Source: Dactylosporangium sucinum
GTDB lineage: Bacteria; Actinomycetota; Actinomycetes; Mycobacteriales; Micromonosporaceae
Reading direction: 5' to 3'
Length of the DNA stretch: 32,159 nt
Assembly: GCF_014647515.1 (NCBI RefSeq)
Contig: NZ_BMPI01000005.1
Location: 267,839-299,997 of the forward strand
Positions 21,929-30,625 of this stretch are shown here, piece after piece. The notes under the pieces were generated by a model. It was given only the letters and a program-made list of their open reading frames with translations, was not told where the DNA came from and made no database searches. The position numbers were made by a program, and so were the translations under genes. How positions within the stretch are numbered: the stretch's first letter is position 1; every line of letters begins with the position of its first letter.

Positions 21929-22894
21929 ATGCGTACGGTGCCGGTCCTGACGGTGCTCCTGCTCGGGCTGACGGCCTGCTCCCATGAACCAGAGCCGTCC
22001 GCGCCCCCGTCTGATACGCCCTGGCAGCGACTTCCCGACGCCCCGTCGGCGCGCACGGAGGTGGCGGCCGCGGTGAGCGGGACGCGCATCGTCGTGGCCG
22101 GCGGCTACCGGGCCGACGGCGGCACGGTCAGCACGGTGGAGATCTTCGACACAGCCACCGGCCACTGGTCCGCGGGCCCGCCCCTGCCGGTCGCCGTCAA
22201 CCACGCCATGGCGGCCGGGGTCGACGGCACGGTCTACGTCTTCGGCGGGTATTTCGGCGACGGCACCCCGAGCGCCGCCGCCTACCGCCTGACCCCGTCG
22301 GCCACGGCCTGGCAGTCCGTCGCCGACCTGCCCGAGGGGCGCGCGGCCGGCACCGCGGCGGCGGTCGGCGGGACGGTCTACGTCGCCGCCGGCATCGGCC
22401 CCGGCAAGGACGCCCTCGCCACCACGATGCTCGTGTACGACACCGCCGCCGACCGCTGGCGCACCGCACCGGGTCCGCCCACCCCGCGCGAGCATCTCGG
22501 CGGCGCGGCCACCGGCGGCAAGGTGTACACGGTCGCCGGCCGCACGGCGAAGGACGGCAACCTGGCCGTCGTCGAGGCGTACGACCCGGCGGGCGGCGCC
22601 TGGACCCGCCTGCCCGACCTGCCCACCGCGCGCGGTGGCCTGGCCGCGACCGCCACCTGCCGTGGCTGGGTGGTCGCCGCGGGCGGCGAGGGCCAGCACA
22701 CGTTCCCGCAGGTCGAGGCGTACGACCCGGCGGCCGGCGCCTGGCACGCCCTGCCGCCGATGCCCCGCCCGAAGCACGGCCTGGGCCTGGTGACGGTCGG
22801 CCCGCTCCTCTACGCGCTGCCCGGCGGCCCCGAGCCCGGCCTGCACGTCGCCGCCACGACCGAGGCCCTCGACGCCGGCCCCTGCGGCGGTTAG
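21929..22894 (+). CDS. Kelch-repeat lipoprotein
   Basis: This 321-aa exported protein has a lipoprotein signal (MRTVPVLTVLLLGLTAC, lipobox LTAC with Cys17) and then at least five kelch repeats, recognisable from GTRIVVAGGY, GTVYVFGGY, GTVYVAAG, GKVYTVAG and WVVAAGG, each preceded by a W-x-x-LPxxPxxR strand. These would form a beta-propeller on the outer face of the membrane. Kelch propellers usually mediate binding; some have enzymatic roles such as sialate mutarotase. No catalytic residues can be assigned. It is divergent from the MarR regulator. Confidence 0.9.
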   Translation: MRTVPVLTVLLLGLTACSHEPEPSAPPSDTPWQRLPDAPSARTEVAAAVSGTRIVVAGGYRADGGTVSTVEIFDTATGHWSAGPPLPVAVNHAMAAGVDGTVYVFGGYFGDGTPSAAAYRLTPSATAWQSVADLPEGRAAGTAAAVGGTVYVAAGIGPGKDALATTMLVYDTAADRWRTAPGPPTPREHLGGAATGGKVYTVAGRTAKDGNLAVVEAYDPAGGAWTRLPDLPTARGGLAATATCRGWVVAAGGEGQHTFPQVEAYDPAAGAWHALPPMPRPKHGLGLVTVGPLLYALPGGPEPGLHVAATTEALDAGPCGG

Positions 22895-22922
22895 CCGGCG
22901 GCGGGCGGGGAAATCGGGAAAC

Positions 22923-23675
22923 GTGATCCACGTCGGCACGTCGGGCTGGCAGTACCGCGACTGGCGCGGCCCGTTCTACCCGCGCGACCTGCCGCAGCGC
23001 CTCTGGCTGGAGCGCTACGCCGGGGCGTTCGACACCGTCGAGGTCAACAACGCCTTCTACCGCCTCCCGGAGCGCTCGACGTTCGAGGGGTGGCGCGACC
23101 GTACCCCGGACGACTTCGTCGTCACCGTGAAGGCCAGCCGGTACCTCACCCACATCCGCCGCCTGCGCGAGCCGGAGGAGCCGGTCCACCGGCTGCTCGA
23201 CCGCGCCGCCGGCCTGGGCTCGAAGCTCGGCCCGGTGCTGCTGCAGTTCCCGCCGAACCTCAAGGCCGACCCGGCCGCCCTGGACGCGACCCTGGCCGCG
23301 TTCCCGCAGAAGGTCCGGGTGGCCGTCGAGCCGCGGCACATGTCGTGGTGGACGGACGCGGTACAGCAGGTGCTCAGCGACCGTGGCGCGGCGCTGTGCT
23401 GGGCCGACCGGCTCGGCCGGCCGCAGACGCCGCTCTGGCGGACCGCGGACTGGATCTATCTCCGCTTCCACGAGGGCCGGGCCGACCCCCGCCCGCGCTA
23501 CGGCCGCAGCTCGCTCAACACCTGGGCGGGCCGGGTGGGCCAAGGAAACGACGGATACGTCTACTTCAACAACGACCCCGGATGCGCCGCCGTCGCCGAC
23601 GCCGCCGAGTTCGCGCGGCTGGCGGAGCGGCGCGGGCTCGATGTCGGCCGCGCCCCGCGTACGCTGCCCGGATGA
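22923..23675 (+). CDS. DUF72 family protein (YecE-like)
   Basis: This 250-aa protein has the DUF72 TIM-barrel signatures: IHVGTSGWQYRDWRGPFYP at the start, FDTVEVNNAFYRLP, FVVTVKASRYLTHIRRL, LGPVLLQFPPNLKAD, VAVEPRHMSWW and GYVYFNNDPGCAAV. The family is widespread but its biochemical role is not established. The GTG start lacks a strong SD. The gene follows the kelch gene by 28 bp and overlaps a tiny membrane peptide gene at its stop (ATGA). Confidence 0.92.
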   Translation: MIHVGTSGWQYRDWRGPFYPRDLPQRLWLERYAGAFDTVEVNNAFYRLPERSTFEGWRDRTPDDFVVTVKASRYLTHIRRLREPEEPVHRLLDRAAGLGSKLGPVLLQFPPNLKADPAALDATLAAFPQKVRVAVEPRHMSWWTDAVQQVLSDRGAALCWADRLGRPQTPLWRTADWIYLRFHEGRADPRPRYGRSSLNTWAGRVGQGNDGYVYFNNDPGCAAVADAAEFARLAERRGLDVGRAPRTLPG

Positions 23676-23773
23676 TCGGCAAACTGTGCTGGGTGGTCGT
23701 CATCGTCGCGATCCTGGCGCTGCTCGTGTGGCAGCGCCGCCGCCTGATGGACCGCCCCCGCGACGATGACTAG
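23672..23773 (+). CDS. 33-aa single-span membrane peptide
   Basis: The ATG overlaps the DUF72 stop codon (ATGA), so translation is probably coupled. The product is one membrane helix (LCWVVVIVAILALLVW) followed by a charged tail (QRRRLMDRPRDDD), giving an N-out/C-in orientation. It is too short for family assignment. Its hydrophobic, charge-framed design and tight coupling suggest a genuine small protein rather than a chance frame. Confidence 0.55.
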   Translation: MIGKLCWVVVIVAILALLVWQRRRLMDRPRDDD

Positions 23774-23832
23774 GTGGCACCGGGATACGTAGACGCCCCG
23801 GCTCCCCGACTACGTATGCCTCACCCCCGCGA

Positions 23833-23885
23833 ATACGTAAGCGCTACCGATGGAACGCGCGCCTTACGGCGGGAGGATGGTGGCA
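23833..23885 (+). promoter_or_regulatory. Upstream element copy A (ATACGTAA...CCTTACG)
   Basis: This 53-bp segment aligns without gaps to 24195-24247 at 39 of 53 positions by my count. Shared blocks are ATACGTAA, TAC, GATG, GCGC, CCTTACG and GATGG. It ends 22 bp before the ATG of the 44-aa ORF, where a promoter should lie. TACGTA also occurs at 23786 and 23811, giving three copies within 54 bp here. Confidence 0.6.
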
Positions 23886-23907
23886 CAAGGTTGAGAGGAG
23901 CAAGGCC

Positions 23908-24042
23908 ATGAACCCGAACCACCCGGTCATTTTGAACGAGCTCGTCCGCCAGCGGCAGCTGCACATGCTCGACGAGGCGCGGCACTGGACAAGCCGCGTA
24001 CGGCTGCGGAGGCGAAACCAGCGAACCGGGATCGCCGCCTGA
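23908..24042 (+). CDS. Small ORF, 44 aa (first of a related pair)
   Basis: AGAGGAG (23894-23900) lies 7 nt before the ATG. The product begins MNPNHPVILNELVRQRQLHM, continues LDEARHW, and ends with a very basic tail (SRVRLRRRNQRTGIAA). It looks like a short amphipathic helix with a nucleic-acid-binding-like tail. Its start resembles that of the next small ORF (HP, hydrophobic, L, RQ, L spacing), and both have the same type of upstream region. A strong terminator follows 67 nt after the stop. Function unknown. Confidence 0.65.
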   Translation: MNPNHPVILNELVRQRQLHMLDEARHWTSRVRLRRRNQRTGIAA

Positions 24043-24109
24043 AAGAGCCGCGTGAAAAGCAAAGAGCGGCCTGAAAAGAGCCGCCCGAGCCGCAGTACCA
24101 CGGGGGAAG

Positions 24110-24143
24110 ACAGCCCCGGTGCACCCCTCCGCACCGGGGCTGT
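24110..24143 (+). terminator. Strong intrinsic terminator after the 44-aa ORF
   Basis: ACAGCCCCGGTGC (24110-24122) pairs perfectly with GCACCGGGGCTGT (24131-24143), a 13-bp GC-rich stem with an 8-nt loop followed by TTC. The stretch between the 44-aa ORF and this hairpin contains four GAGCSGC words (24045, 24064, 24078, 24087) separated by A-rich spacers, but no gene. Confidence 0.9.
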
Positions 24144-24194
24144 TTCGTGCCCGAACCAGACCTACGCGATGACTAGGCCACGGTGACGGCCGAC

Positions 24195-24247
24195 ATACGT
24201 AACGGATACAGATGTGCTGCGCCCCTTACGCCGAGAAGATGGATGCA
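24195..24247 (+). promoter_or_regulatory. Upstream element copy B (ATACGTAA...CCTTACG)
   Basis: This is the second copy of the element described at 23833-23885, with the same spacing of blocks. It ends 24 bp before the ATG of the 62-aa ORF. The conservation of blocks rather than of the whole segment suggests promoter elements and a binding site kept by selection. Confidence 0.6.
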
Positions 24248-24271
24248 TCAACGACGACCAAGGAGTTCGAG

Positions 24272-24460
24272 ATGATGCACCCCGCCTTCCTGTACAGCCA
24301 GCTCCAGCACCGCCAGCAGGGCCTCCTCGGGCTCGACGGCGGCGTCCGCCGCGACGCCCGGCCACGCCGCAACTGGTGGCGCAGGTCGCGCCCGTCACAA
24401 CCGGCGGTGCGCCCACCCGCCGGTAGGCTGGTGGCGTGCGGGCCAGCCGTAGCGGAGTGA
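24272..24460 (+). CDS. Small ORF, 62 aa (second of a related pair)
   Basis: AAGGAG (24260-24265) is 6 nt before the ATG. The product begins [20 protein letters not shown] and has a basic Trp/Arg-rich part ([16 protein letters not shown]). It resembles the 44-aa ORF in the spacing HP-hydrophobic-x-x-L-x-x-x-RQ. The last 25 nt overlap the start of the LAL regulator gene in another frame, so the C-terminus is constrained by that gene's promoter and start region. Function unknown. Confidence 0.6.
   Translation: MMHPAFLYSQLQHRQQGLLGLDGGVRRDARPRRNWWRRSRPSQPAVRPPAGRLVACGPAVAE
24424..24435 (+). promoter_or_regulatory. Leaderless -10 element of the LAL regulator
   Basis: TAGGCT at 24424-24429 is followed 6 nt later by the GTG at 24436, the typical spacing for leaderless actinobacterial transcripts. 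No good -35 is evident. It lies inside the coding sequence of the 62-aa ORF. Confidence 0.5.
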
Positions 24461-27201
24461 GCCAGGTGATGGTCGGCCGCGACGACGAGCTGAGGCGACT
24501 CCGCCGGCTCGTCGACGCGTCCGAGCCGTCCGTCGCCATGCTCGGCGGCGAGCCGGGCATCGGCAAGAGCCGCCTGGTGCAGGAGCTGATCGCGGGCCTT
24601 CCCGACACGGCTCCGGTGCTCGACGGCCAGGCCGACCCCGGCACGCTCAGCCGCCCGTTCGAGGTGCTGCTCGACGCGATCGACAGCTCCAACCGCTCGG
24701 CGGCCCTCGACCCGGAGCTGCTGCGGGGCGTGACCGACGCGTCCCGGTCGATGATCGACCGCATCCAGGCCGGCCTGGAGATCGTCCGGCTGCTGACCAC
24801 GCCGGGCCCGTCGATCGTCGTCTTCGAGGACCTGCACTGGGCCGACTCGGAGAGCGTCGCCCTGTTCGAGCGCATCGCCGAGCTCGACGGCGGCCGGCTG
24901 CTCATCGGCACCTACCGACCCGACGAGATCACCCGCCGGCACCCGCTCGCCGACCTGCTGACCCGGCTCGAGCGGCGGTACACGGTGAACAACGTGCGGC
25001 TGGAGCGCCTCACGCTCGCCGACACCTCGACGTTCCTCAAGGCCGCCACCGGGCGGCCCCCGACGTACCGCACCGCCCTCTCCCTGCACAACCGAACCGG
25101 CGGCAACCCGTTCTTCCTCGAGGAGCTGCTCAAGTCCAACGGCGACGCCGACCTCGACACGCTGTGCGACCGCCCGCTGCCGTGGAACGTGGCCGAGGCG
25201 CTGCGCCGGCAGCTCGACGACCTCGACGCGGGGGAGCAGCGCATCGTCGAGGCCGCCGCCGTGCTCGGCCGCAAGGTCCCGTTCGACCTGCTCGCCGCCG
25301 TCACCGGCCACGACGAGAACGAGCTCATCGACGCGCTGCGCGACCTGGTCCGCCGCGGCCTGATGGTGGAGACCGGCGAGGACGAGTTCAGCTTCCGCCA
25401 CGCCCTGACCCGCGAGGCGCTCGTCGACGAGATGCTCGGCCGGCAGCGGCGCCGCCTGCACGAGCTCGCCCTGGAGACGCTCCTGTCGACCGGCAGCCGC
25501 GACTACGCGCTCGTCGCCCACCACGCCAAGGGCGCCGGCCGCTACCTCGACATGGTCGAGGCGGCCCGCCGCGGCCTGCACGTCTACATGGGCATGGGCT
25601 CGCCCTACCAGGCGCTCCAGCTCGCCGAGATGGGCCTCGACGAGCTGCCCGACGACGTCGAGCTGCTCGCCTGCGGCGCCCGCGCGGCCTGGCTGGCCGG
25701 CCTGCTCGACGACGCCCAGGAGCTCGGCCGCCGCTGGCGCGCCGCGGCCGGCACCCGCGAGGAGCGGGCCGACGCGCTGCGGCTGCTCGTGCGGCTCGGC
25801 TGGGAGATCGGCAGCAGCGGCACCATGCAGGAGCGGGCCGCCGAGCTGCGGGCCGAGATCGAGCCGCTCGGCGACGTGCCGGCCAAGGCCTATGCCTACG
25901 CGGCCATCGCCCAGTCCTACATGCTCACCGACGACACCGAGCGGGCGGTCGCCTGGGCCGACAAGGCCATCGCCCTCGGCGAGCAGCTCGACCTGCCGGG
26001 GGTCTGGCTGGCCGGCAAGGTCGAGAAGGGCTCGGCGCTGGTCAACTTCGTCGCCGGCGTCGACGAGGGCGTCAAGGTGCTCAACGAGGCGGCGCAGCAG
26101 GCCGAGCAGGCCGGCGAGTGGCTGCTCGCGGCGCGCGCCATGAACAACCTCTACAACCTGCTGCCCGGCGGCCCGGCCGACTGGGCGGCGGCGCTGGAGC
26201 GGATGCGGTCGTTCGCCGAGAAGGCCGGGTTCGAGTCGCTGGCCGTGGCCTCGTACTTCCAGGGCCGTGCCCGCCTCGCCGTCCAGCAGGGCAACCTCGC
26301 GGCCGCGCTCGCCGAGCTGGAGTCCGCGCGGCGCCGCGACCGGGGCCTGCTGCGCACCCGCAACGGCAGCGACTACCACGGCGTGTTCTTCACCGGCCTG
26401 CTGCTGGAGGCCGGCGACCTGGACAAGGCCGACACCGTGCTGCGCGGCCTCATCGAGCAGTCCAGCGACGCCTACACGATGCTCACCCAGACCTCGGTCC
26501 CCGGCCTGCAGTTCCACCTGGCCTGCCGGCAGGGCCGGGTCGAGCAGGCCCGCGAGCACCTGCGCACGGTGCTGGACGCGGTCCGGGTCACCGGCGTCAC
26601 CGGCCGCGACTTCGCGCACGACCTGATCTCCGCCGGCCTGGCCGCCGGCCTGGACGTCGACGAGCTGCGCCCGATCGCCGCGGCGATCGACGACCCGTTC
26701 TTCGACGACGTCTGGCGCTGGCTCGCCGACGGCCAGATCGCCGAGGCCGCCGGCAACCTCCCCGAGGCGCTCCGCCTGTACCGCAAGGCGACCGCCGAGC
26801 CGACGCTGCTCCTGCCCAACCAACGCGGCACCGGCCACCTCGGCGCCGCCCGCTGCCTGCTCGCCGCCGGCGACCTCGACGCGGCCCGCGAGCAGGTCCG
26901 CGCCGCCGAGCCGCTGCTCGCCCAGTGGTCCGGCTGGCGGGTGGCCGAGCTGAACGCCCTGCGCGGCCGCCTCGGCCTCGGCGCCCCGGCCGCCGCGGGC
27001 GCGGGCGACGAGGCGCTGACCCCGCGGGAGCGGGAGGTCGCCACCCTGCTCGCCGAGGGCCTCACCAACGCCGAGCTGGCCCGCCGGCTGTACATCTCGC
27101 CCCGCACCGCCGCCGTCCACGTCTCGAACATCCTGAGCAAGCTCGGCCTCGAGTCGCGCACGCAGATCGCCGCCTGGGTCAAGGCGCGCGCTCAGTCCTG
27201 A
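24436..27201 (+). CDS. LAL-type LuxR-family ATPase regulator
   Basis: This 921-aa regulator has an N-terminal STAND/AAA-type ATPase (Walker [10 protein letters not shown] at 37-45, Walker [12 protein letters not shown] at 127-137, sensor-like GTYRPDE), a long helical tetratricopeptide-like middle, and a C-terminal LuxR helix-turn-helix ([43 protein letters not shown]). Large ATP-binding LuxR proteins usually activate operons for sugar use or secondary metabolites when a small inducer is bound. The GTG at 24436 is chosen for its leaderless -10; GTG 24457 and ATG 24469 are alternatives. The ATACGTA sites upstream could be its targets. It converges on the ebo-type operon with a 45-bp gap that holds no clear terminator. 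Confidence 0.92.
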   Translation: MRASRSGVSQVMVGRDDELRRLRRLVDASEPSVAMLGGEPGIGKSRLVQELIAGLPDTAPVLDGQADPGTLSRPFEVLLDAIDSSNRSAALDPELLRGVTDASRSMIDRIQAGLEIVRLLTTPGPSIVVFEDLHWADSESVALFERIAELDGGRLLIGTYRPDEITRRHPLADLLTRLERRYTVNNVRLERLTLADTSTFLKAATGRPPTYRTALSLHNRTGGNPFFLEELLKSNGDADLDTLCDRPLPWNVAEALRRQLDDLDAGEQRIVEAAAVLGRKVPFDLLAAVTGHDENELIDALRDLVRRGLMVETGEDEFSFRHALTREALVDEMLGRQRRRLHELALETLLSTGSRDYALVAHHAKGAGRYLDMVEAARRGLHVYMGMGSPYQALQLAEMGLDELPDDVELLACGARAAWLAGLLDDAQELGRRWRAAAGTREERADALRLLVRLGWEIGSSGTMQERAAELRAEIEPLGDVPAKAYAYAAIAQSYMLTDDTERAVAWADKAIALGEQLDLPGVWLAGKVEKGSALVNFVAGVDEGVKVLNEAAQQAEQAGEWLLAARAMNNLYNLLPGGPADWAAALERMRSFAEKAGFESLAVASYFQGRARLAVQQGNLAAALAELESARRRDRGLLRTRNGSDYHGVFFTGLLLEAGDLDKADTVLRGLIEQSSDAYTMLTQTSVPGLQFHLACRQGRVEQAREHLRTVLDAVRVTGVTGRDFAHDLISAGLAAGLDVDELRPIAAAIDDPFFDDVWRWLADGQIAEAAGNLPEALRLYRKATAEPTLLLPNQRGTGHLGAARCLLAAGDLDAAREQVRAAEPLLAQWSGWRVAELNALRGRLGLGAPAAAGAGDEALTPREREVATLLAEGLTNAELARRLYISPRTAAVHVSNILSKLGLESRTQIAAWVKARAQS

Positions 27202-27246
27202 GTCGCGGCGCGCCCCTGCGGGTCGAGCCCCGCCGTAGCCTCCTCC

Positions 27247-28623
27247 TCAGCCCGCCAGACCGGCCAGGCGCAGCAGCAGGTCCTTGACCTCCGTGGCCTT
27301 GACGGACTCCAGCTCCAGAGACGGGTCGTCGCAGAGCCAGACCGGGCCGTCATCCACGGTGGACGGCAGCAGGCCGTGCGAGCCGCGCACCGCCTTCGCG
27401 CCCGCGTCCAGGCCCACCACGCTCATCATGTATCGCAGGCCGAGCTTCTTGCGGGCCAGCGCCAGCCCCGCCCGGGCCTTCGCCCCGCCCGGGTTGGCCG
27501 GGTCGAAGAGCAGCTCCGCCGGGTCGTAGCCGGGCTTGCGGTGGATCTCGACCAGCTGGGCGAAGTCGGGGCGCCGGGCGTCGTCGAGCCAGTAGTAGTA
27601 CGTGAACCAGGCGTCGGGCTCGGCCAGCAGGACCAGCTCGCCCGAGCGCTCGTGGTCCAGGCCGTACCGCTGCTTGCCCGCCTCGTCGAGGACCTCGCCG
27701 ACGCCGGACAGGCCCGCGCACAGCTTCTGGACCGCCGGGACGTCGGCCGGGTCGCGGACGTAGACGTGGGCGACCTGGTGGTCGGCGACCGCGAACGCGC
27801 GCGACGTCCACGGGTCGAGGTACTCCATCCCGTCCTGCGTGTAGACGTTGAGCAGGCCCTCCGAGCGCAGCAGCCGGTTCACGTCGACCGGGCGGCGGGC
27901 GTCGGTGATGCCGTACTCCGACAGCGCCACGACGGTCGCGCCGCGCGCCCGGGCGGCGTCCAGCAGCGGCGCGATCACGCCGTCCAGCTCGGCCGCGGCG
28001 TCGGCGGCGGCGCGGGACGACGGGCCGAAGCGCTGCAGGTCGTAGTCGAGGTGGGGGAGGTACACCAGGGTCAGGTCGGGATTCTTGTCCGACATGATCT
28101 GCTGGGCGGCGCGCGCGATCCACGCCGACGAGGGCAGGCCCGCGCCCGGCCCCCAGTAGGTGAACAGCGGGAACTCGCCGAGCTTCGACGTCAGCTCGTC
28201 GTGCAGCGACGGCGGGAACGTGTAGCAGTCGGGCTCTTTGCGGCCGTCCGAGTAGTAGATCGGCCGGGGCGTGACGGTCCAGTCGACGTCGGCGCCCATG
28301 GCGTACCACCAGCAGACGTTGGCGACCGTGTAGCCGGGCGCGAGCCGGCGGGCCGCCTGCCACAGCTTGTCGCCGCCGACGAGCGCGTTGTGCTGCCGCC
28401 ACAGGAAGACCTCGCCGAGGTCGCGGAAGTACCAGCCGTTGCCGACGATCCCGTGCCCCGACGGCGGCTCGCCGGTCAGGAACGTCGACTGCACGGAACA
28501 CGTCACCGCCGGCAGCACGGGTTCCAGCGGTACCGCGGAGCCCAGCGCCGACAGCCGCGGCATGTACGCCAGCAGCCGCGGGGTCAGGCCGACGACGTCG
28601 AGGACCAGGAGGGGCTTGCTCAT
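27247..28623 (-). CDS. Alkaline phosphatase-superfamily phosphodiesterase of the ebo-type operon
   Basis: This 458-aa protein belongs to the type I phosphodiesterase/nucleotide pyrophosphatase branch of the alkaline phosphatase superfamily. The nucleophile is probably the Thr in LPAVTCSVQSTFLTGEPPSGHGI. Metal-site residues are visible in VYLPHLDYDLQRFG (Asp, His), ALSEYGI, VADHQVAHV and RGSHG. No signal peptide is visible, so it should act in the cytoplasm on a phosphate ester, possibly the intermediate handled by the other ebo products. The ATG overlaps the eboE stop (ATGA). It is the last gene of the operon. Confidence 0.9.
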   Translation of the reverse strand: MSKPLLVLDVVGLTPRLLAYMPRLSALGSAVPLEPVLPAVTCSVQSTFLTGEPPSGHGIVGNGWYFRDLGEVFLWRQHNALVGGDKLWQAARRLAPGYTVANVCWWYAMGADVDWTVTPRPIYYSDGRKEPDCYTFPPSLHDELTSKLGEFPLFTYWGPGAGLPSSAWIARAAQQIMSDKNPDLTLVYLPHLDYDLQRFGPSSRAAADAAAELDGVIAPLLDAARARGATVVALSEYGITDARRPVDVNRLLRSEGLLNVYTQDGMEYLDPWTSRAFAVADHQVAHVYVRDPADVPAVQKLCAGLSGVGEVLDEAGKQRYGLDHERSGELVLLAEPDAWFTYYYWLDDARRPDFAQLVEIHRKPGYDPAELLFDPANPGGAKARAGLALARKKLGLRYMMSVVGLDAGAKAVRGSHGLLPSTVDDGPVWLCDDPSLELESVKATEVKDLLLRLAGLAG

Positions 28624-29774
28624 CGCGACTCCAGCGTCTTGAGACCGAGATCCTGCAGGGCGTCCCGGGCGTAGGCGAGTTCGGCGGCCATCCCGGCGGC
28701 GAGGGCCTCCGGGCCGGTGGGGCGCTGGGCCGGCGGGAGCACGCCCCAGGTGTACGTCTCGACCTCCAGGTGGTCGCAGGCGGCGATCGGGCCGCCCACG
28801 AGCGCGCCGAGCCCCGCGCGCAGCACCCCGGTCGTGGCGGCCAGCGGCGGCTCCGGCTCCGCGTGCAGCGGCACGTGGTAGTGCACGCGCCACGGCCCGT
28901 CGGCGCCGCTCTCCAGCGCCTCGTCGAGGTCGTCGAACGAGTGCCGGCAGCCGGCCGAGCGGGTCTGGTGCATGAACTTCGGCTCGACGTACTGCGCGAG
29001 CGTCGCGGCCCCGGCCACCGGGTCGGCGACCTCCAGCGCCGCCGACACCTGGATCTTCACGATCGGCAGCCCGGCGCGGGCCAGCCGCTGCACCGCGGCG
29101 ACCGGGTCCTCCCACGCGCACGCGAGGTGGGCCAGGTCAACGCAGACGCCGATCCACCGCGGGTCCACGGTGGACAGGTGCACGGTCGCCTGCAGCGTGT
29201 TCTCGATGACGCAGCCGGGCTCCGGCTCGAAGGCCACCCGCACAGTCCGGCCGGTGAGCACCTCCAGCCCGGCCAGCCCGGCGGACAGCGCGTCGAGGGC
29301 CCGGCACACCCGGCCGACCTGGTCGCCGTCCCACGGCTCGCGCCAGCCCAGCGGCAGCGTCGAGATCGAGCCGCGGGCCGCGTCGTCGGGCAGCAGGTCC
29401 ACGAGGATCCGGGCCAGATCCAGGGTGTACCGCAGCCGTGCCGGCTCCGCCCAGTCGGGCCGGTACACCTTGCGCTTCACGACCGGCGCGTGGAACGCCC
29501 GGTACGGGAACCCGTTGAGCGTCACGACCTCCAGGCCGCGCGTGTCGAGCTCCCGCCGCAGCCGCTTGCGCAGCGCGGCGTCGCCGGCCAGCTCGGTCGC
29601 CGCGTCGATGCCCAGCCACAGCCCCAGCCCCAGCACGTCGGCGCCGAGCTGGTCGCGCATCCGCGCCGCGTAGGTGTCGAGCTGGGCGATGATGCCGGCG
29701 ACGTCCTCGGCCGGGTGGACGTTGGTCCCGTAGGCCAGGTGCACGACCTGGCCGTCCGGGTGCCGCAGGCGCAT
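28620..29774 (-). CDS. eboE: EboE-like metabolite traffic protein (TIM barrel)
   Basis: This 384-aa protein resembles EboE: it starts HPDGQVVHLAYGTNVHPAEDV and contains LVTLNGFPYRAFHAPVVKRKVYRPDW-like, FEPEPGCVIENT, WIGVCVDLAHLACAWEDP and LEVETYTWGVLP stretches characteristic of this xylose-isomerase-like family. In the cyanobacterial scytonemin pathway the ebo genes are needed to deliver a precursor to the periplasm. The role here is inferred only by homology. The ATG shares one base with the eboB stop (TGATG). Confidence 0.88.
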   Translation of the reverse strand: MRLRHPDGQVVHLAYGTNVHPAEDVAGIIAQLDTYAARMRDQLGADVLGLGLWLGIDAATELAGDAALRKRLRRELDTRGLEVVTLNGFPYRAFHAPVVKRKVYRPDWAEPARLRYTLDLARILVDLLPDDAARGSISTLPLGWREPWDGDQVGRVCRALDALSAGLAGLEVLTGRTVRVAFEPEPGCVIENTLQATVHLSTVDPRWIGVCVDLAHLACAWEDPVAAVQRLARAGLPIVKIQVSAALEVADPVAGAATLAQYVEPKFMHQTRSAGCRHSFDDLDEALESGADGPWRVHYHVPLHAEPEPPLAATTGVLRAGLGALVGGPIAACDHLEVETYTWGVLPPAQRPTGPEALAAGMAAELAYARDALQDLGLKTLESR

Positions 29775-30625
29775 CAGGACCCGCCGCGCAGGATCGAGTT
29801 GCCCTCGAACGTGCCGGCGGCGTCCTCGACCTCGGACAGGTCCAGGCGCTTGGACTGCCCGTAGAACTCGACCGGGTTGCGCCACAGCACCCGGTCGACG
29901 TCGTCCGGGCCGAACCCGGCCGCGAGCATCGCCTCGCCGGTCCGCAGGGTCAGCAGCGGGTCGGAGCGGCCCCAGTCCGCCGCCGAGTTCACCAGCATCC
30001 GCTCCAGGCCGTACTCCTGGAGGATGGCGACCATGCGATCGGCCGTCATCTTCGTGTCGGGGTAGATCGAGAAACCCATCCAGCAGCCGCTGCCGGCGAC
30101 CCGCCCGACCGTCACCTCGTTGAGGTGGTCGACGGCGACCCGGCCGGGGTCGATGCCCGACTCGCGGACCACGTCGAGGGTCCGGTCGGTGCCGCGGGCC
30201 TTGTCCCGGTGCGGGGTGTGCACCAGGGCGGGGAGGTCGTGGTCGATCGCCAGGGCCAGCTGGGCCGCGAAGACCTCGTCCTCCTCCGGCGTCATCGAGT
30301 CGTAGCCGATCTCGCCGACCGCGACGACCCCGTCCTTCTCCAGGTAGCGGGGGAGAACGGCCAGGACCTCGCGGCAGCGCGGGTCGTTGGCCTCCTTCGG
30401 GTTCAGCGCGATCGTGCAGTGGTGGCGGATGCCGAACTGGCTCGCCCGGAACGGTTCCCAGCCGACCAGCGCGTCGAAGTAGTCGGTGAACGACCCCACG
30501 TTCGTGCGTGGCTGGCCCAGCCAGAACGCCGGCTCGACCAGGGCCCGCACCCCGGCGGCGGCCATCCGCTCGTAGTCGTCGGTGGTCCGGGAGGTCATGT
30601 GGATGTGCGGGTCGAAGATGCGCAT
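29774..30625 (-). CDS. eboB: EboB, TatD-family metal-dependent hydrolase
   Basis: This 283-aa amidohydrolase-fold protein starts MRIFDPHIHMTSRTTDDYER, with the metal-binding HxH at residues 7-9. Further ligands are expected in VAVGEIGYD, ALVHTPHRDK, VDHLNE and NSAADWG. The GQPRTNVGSFTDYFDALVGWE region distinguishes EboB from the DNase TatD proteins. Its start shares one base with the eboA stop and its stop one base with the eboE start, so the operon is tightly packed. Confidence 0.9.
   Translation of the reverse strand: MRIFDPHIHMTSRTTDDYERMAAAGVRALVEPAFWLGQPRTNVGSFTDYFDALVGWEPFRASQFGIRHHCTIALNPKEANDPRCREVLAVLPRYLEKDGVVAVGEIGYDSMTPEEDEVFAAQLALAIDHDLPALVHTPHRDKARGTDRTLDVVRESGIDPGRVAVDHLNEVTVGRVAGSGCWMGFSIYPDTKMTADRMVAILQEYGLERMLVNSAADWGRSDPLLTLRTGEAMLAAGFGPDDVDRVLWRNPVEFYGQSKRLDLSEVEDAAGTFEGNSILRGGS

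Noticed and set aside
24226..27120. A 964-codon open frame antisense to the LAL regulator gene
   Set aside because: Its sequence is low-complexity Ala/Arg/Gly/Val-rich without domains, and it mirrors the high GC3 of the regulator gene, whose own frame has clear ATPase and helix-turn-helix motifs.
27202..27246. A terminator between the LAL regulator and the ebo-type operon
   Set aside because: Only weak GC-rich pairing is visible and no convincing stem-loop can be drawn.
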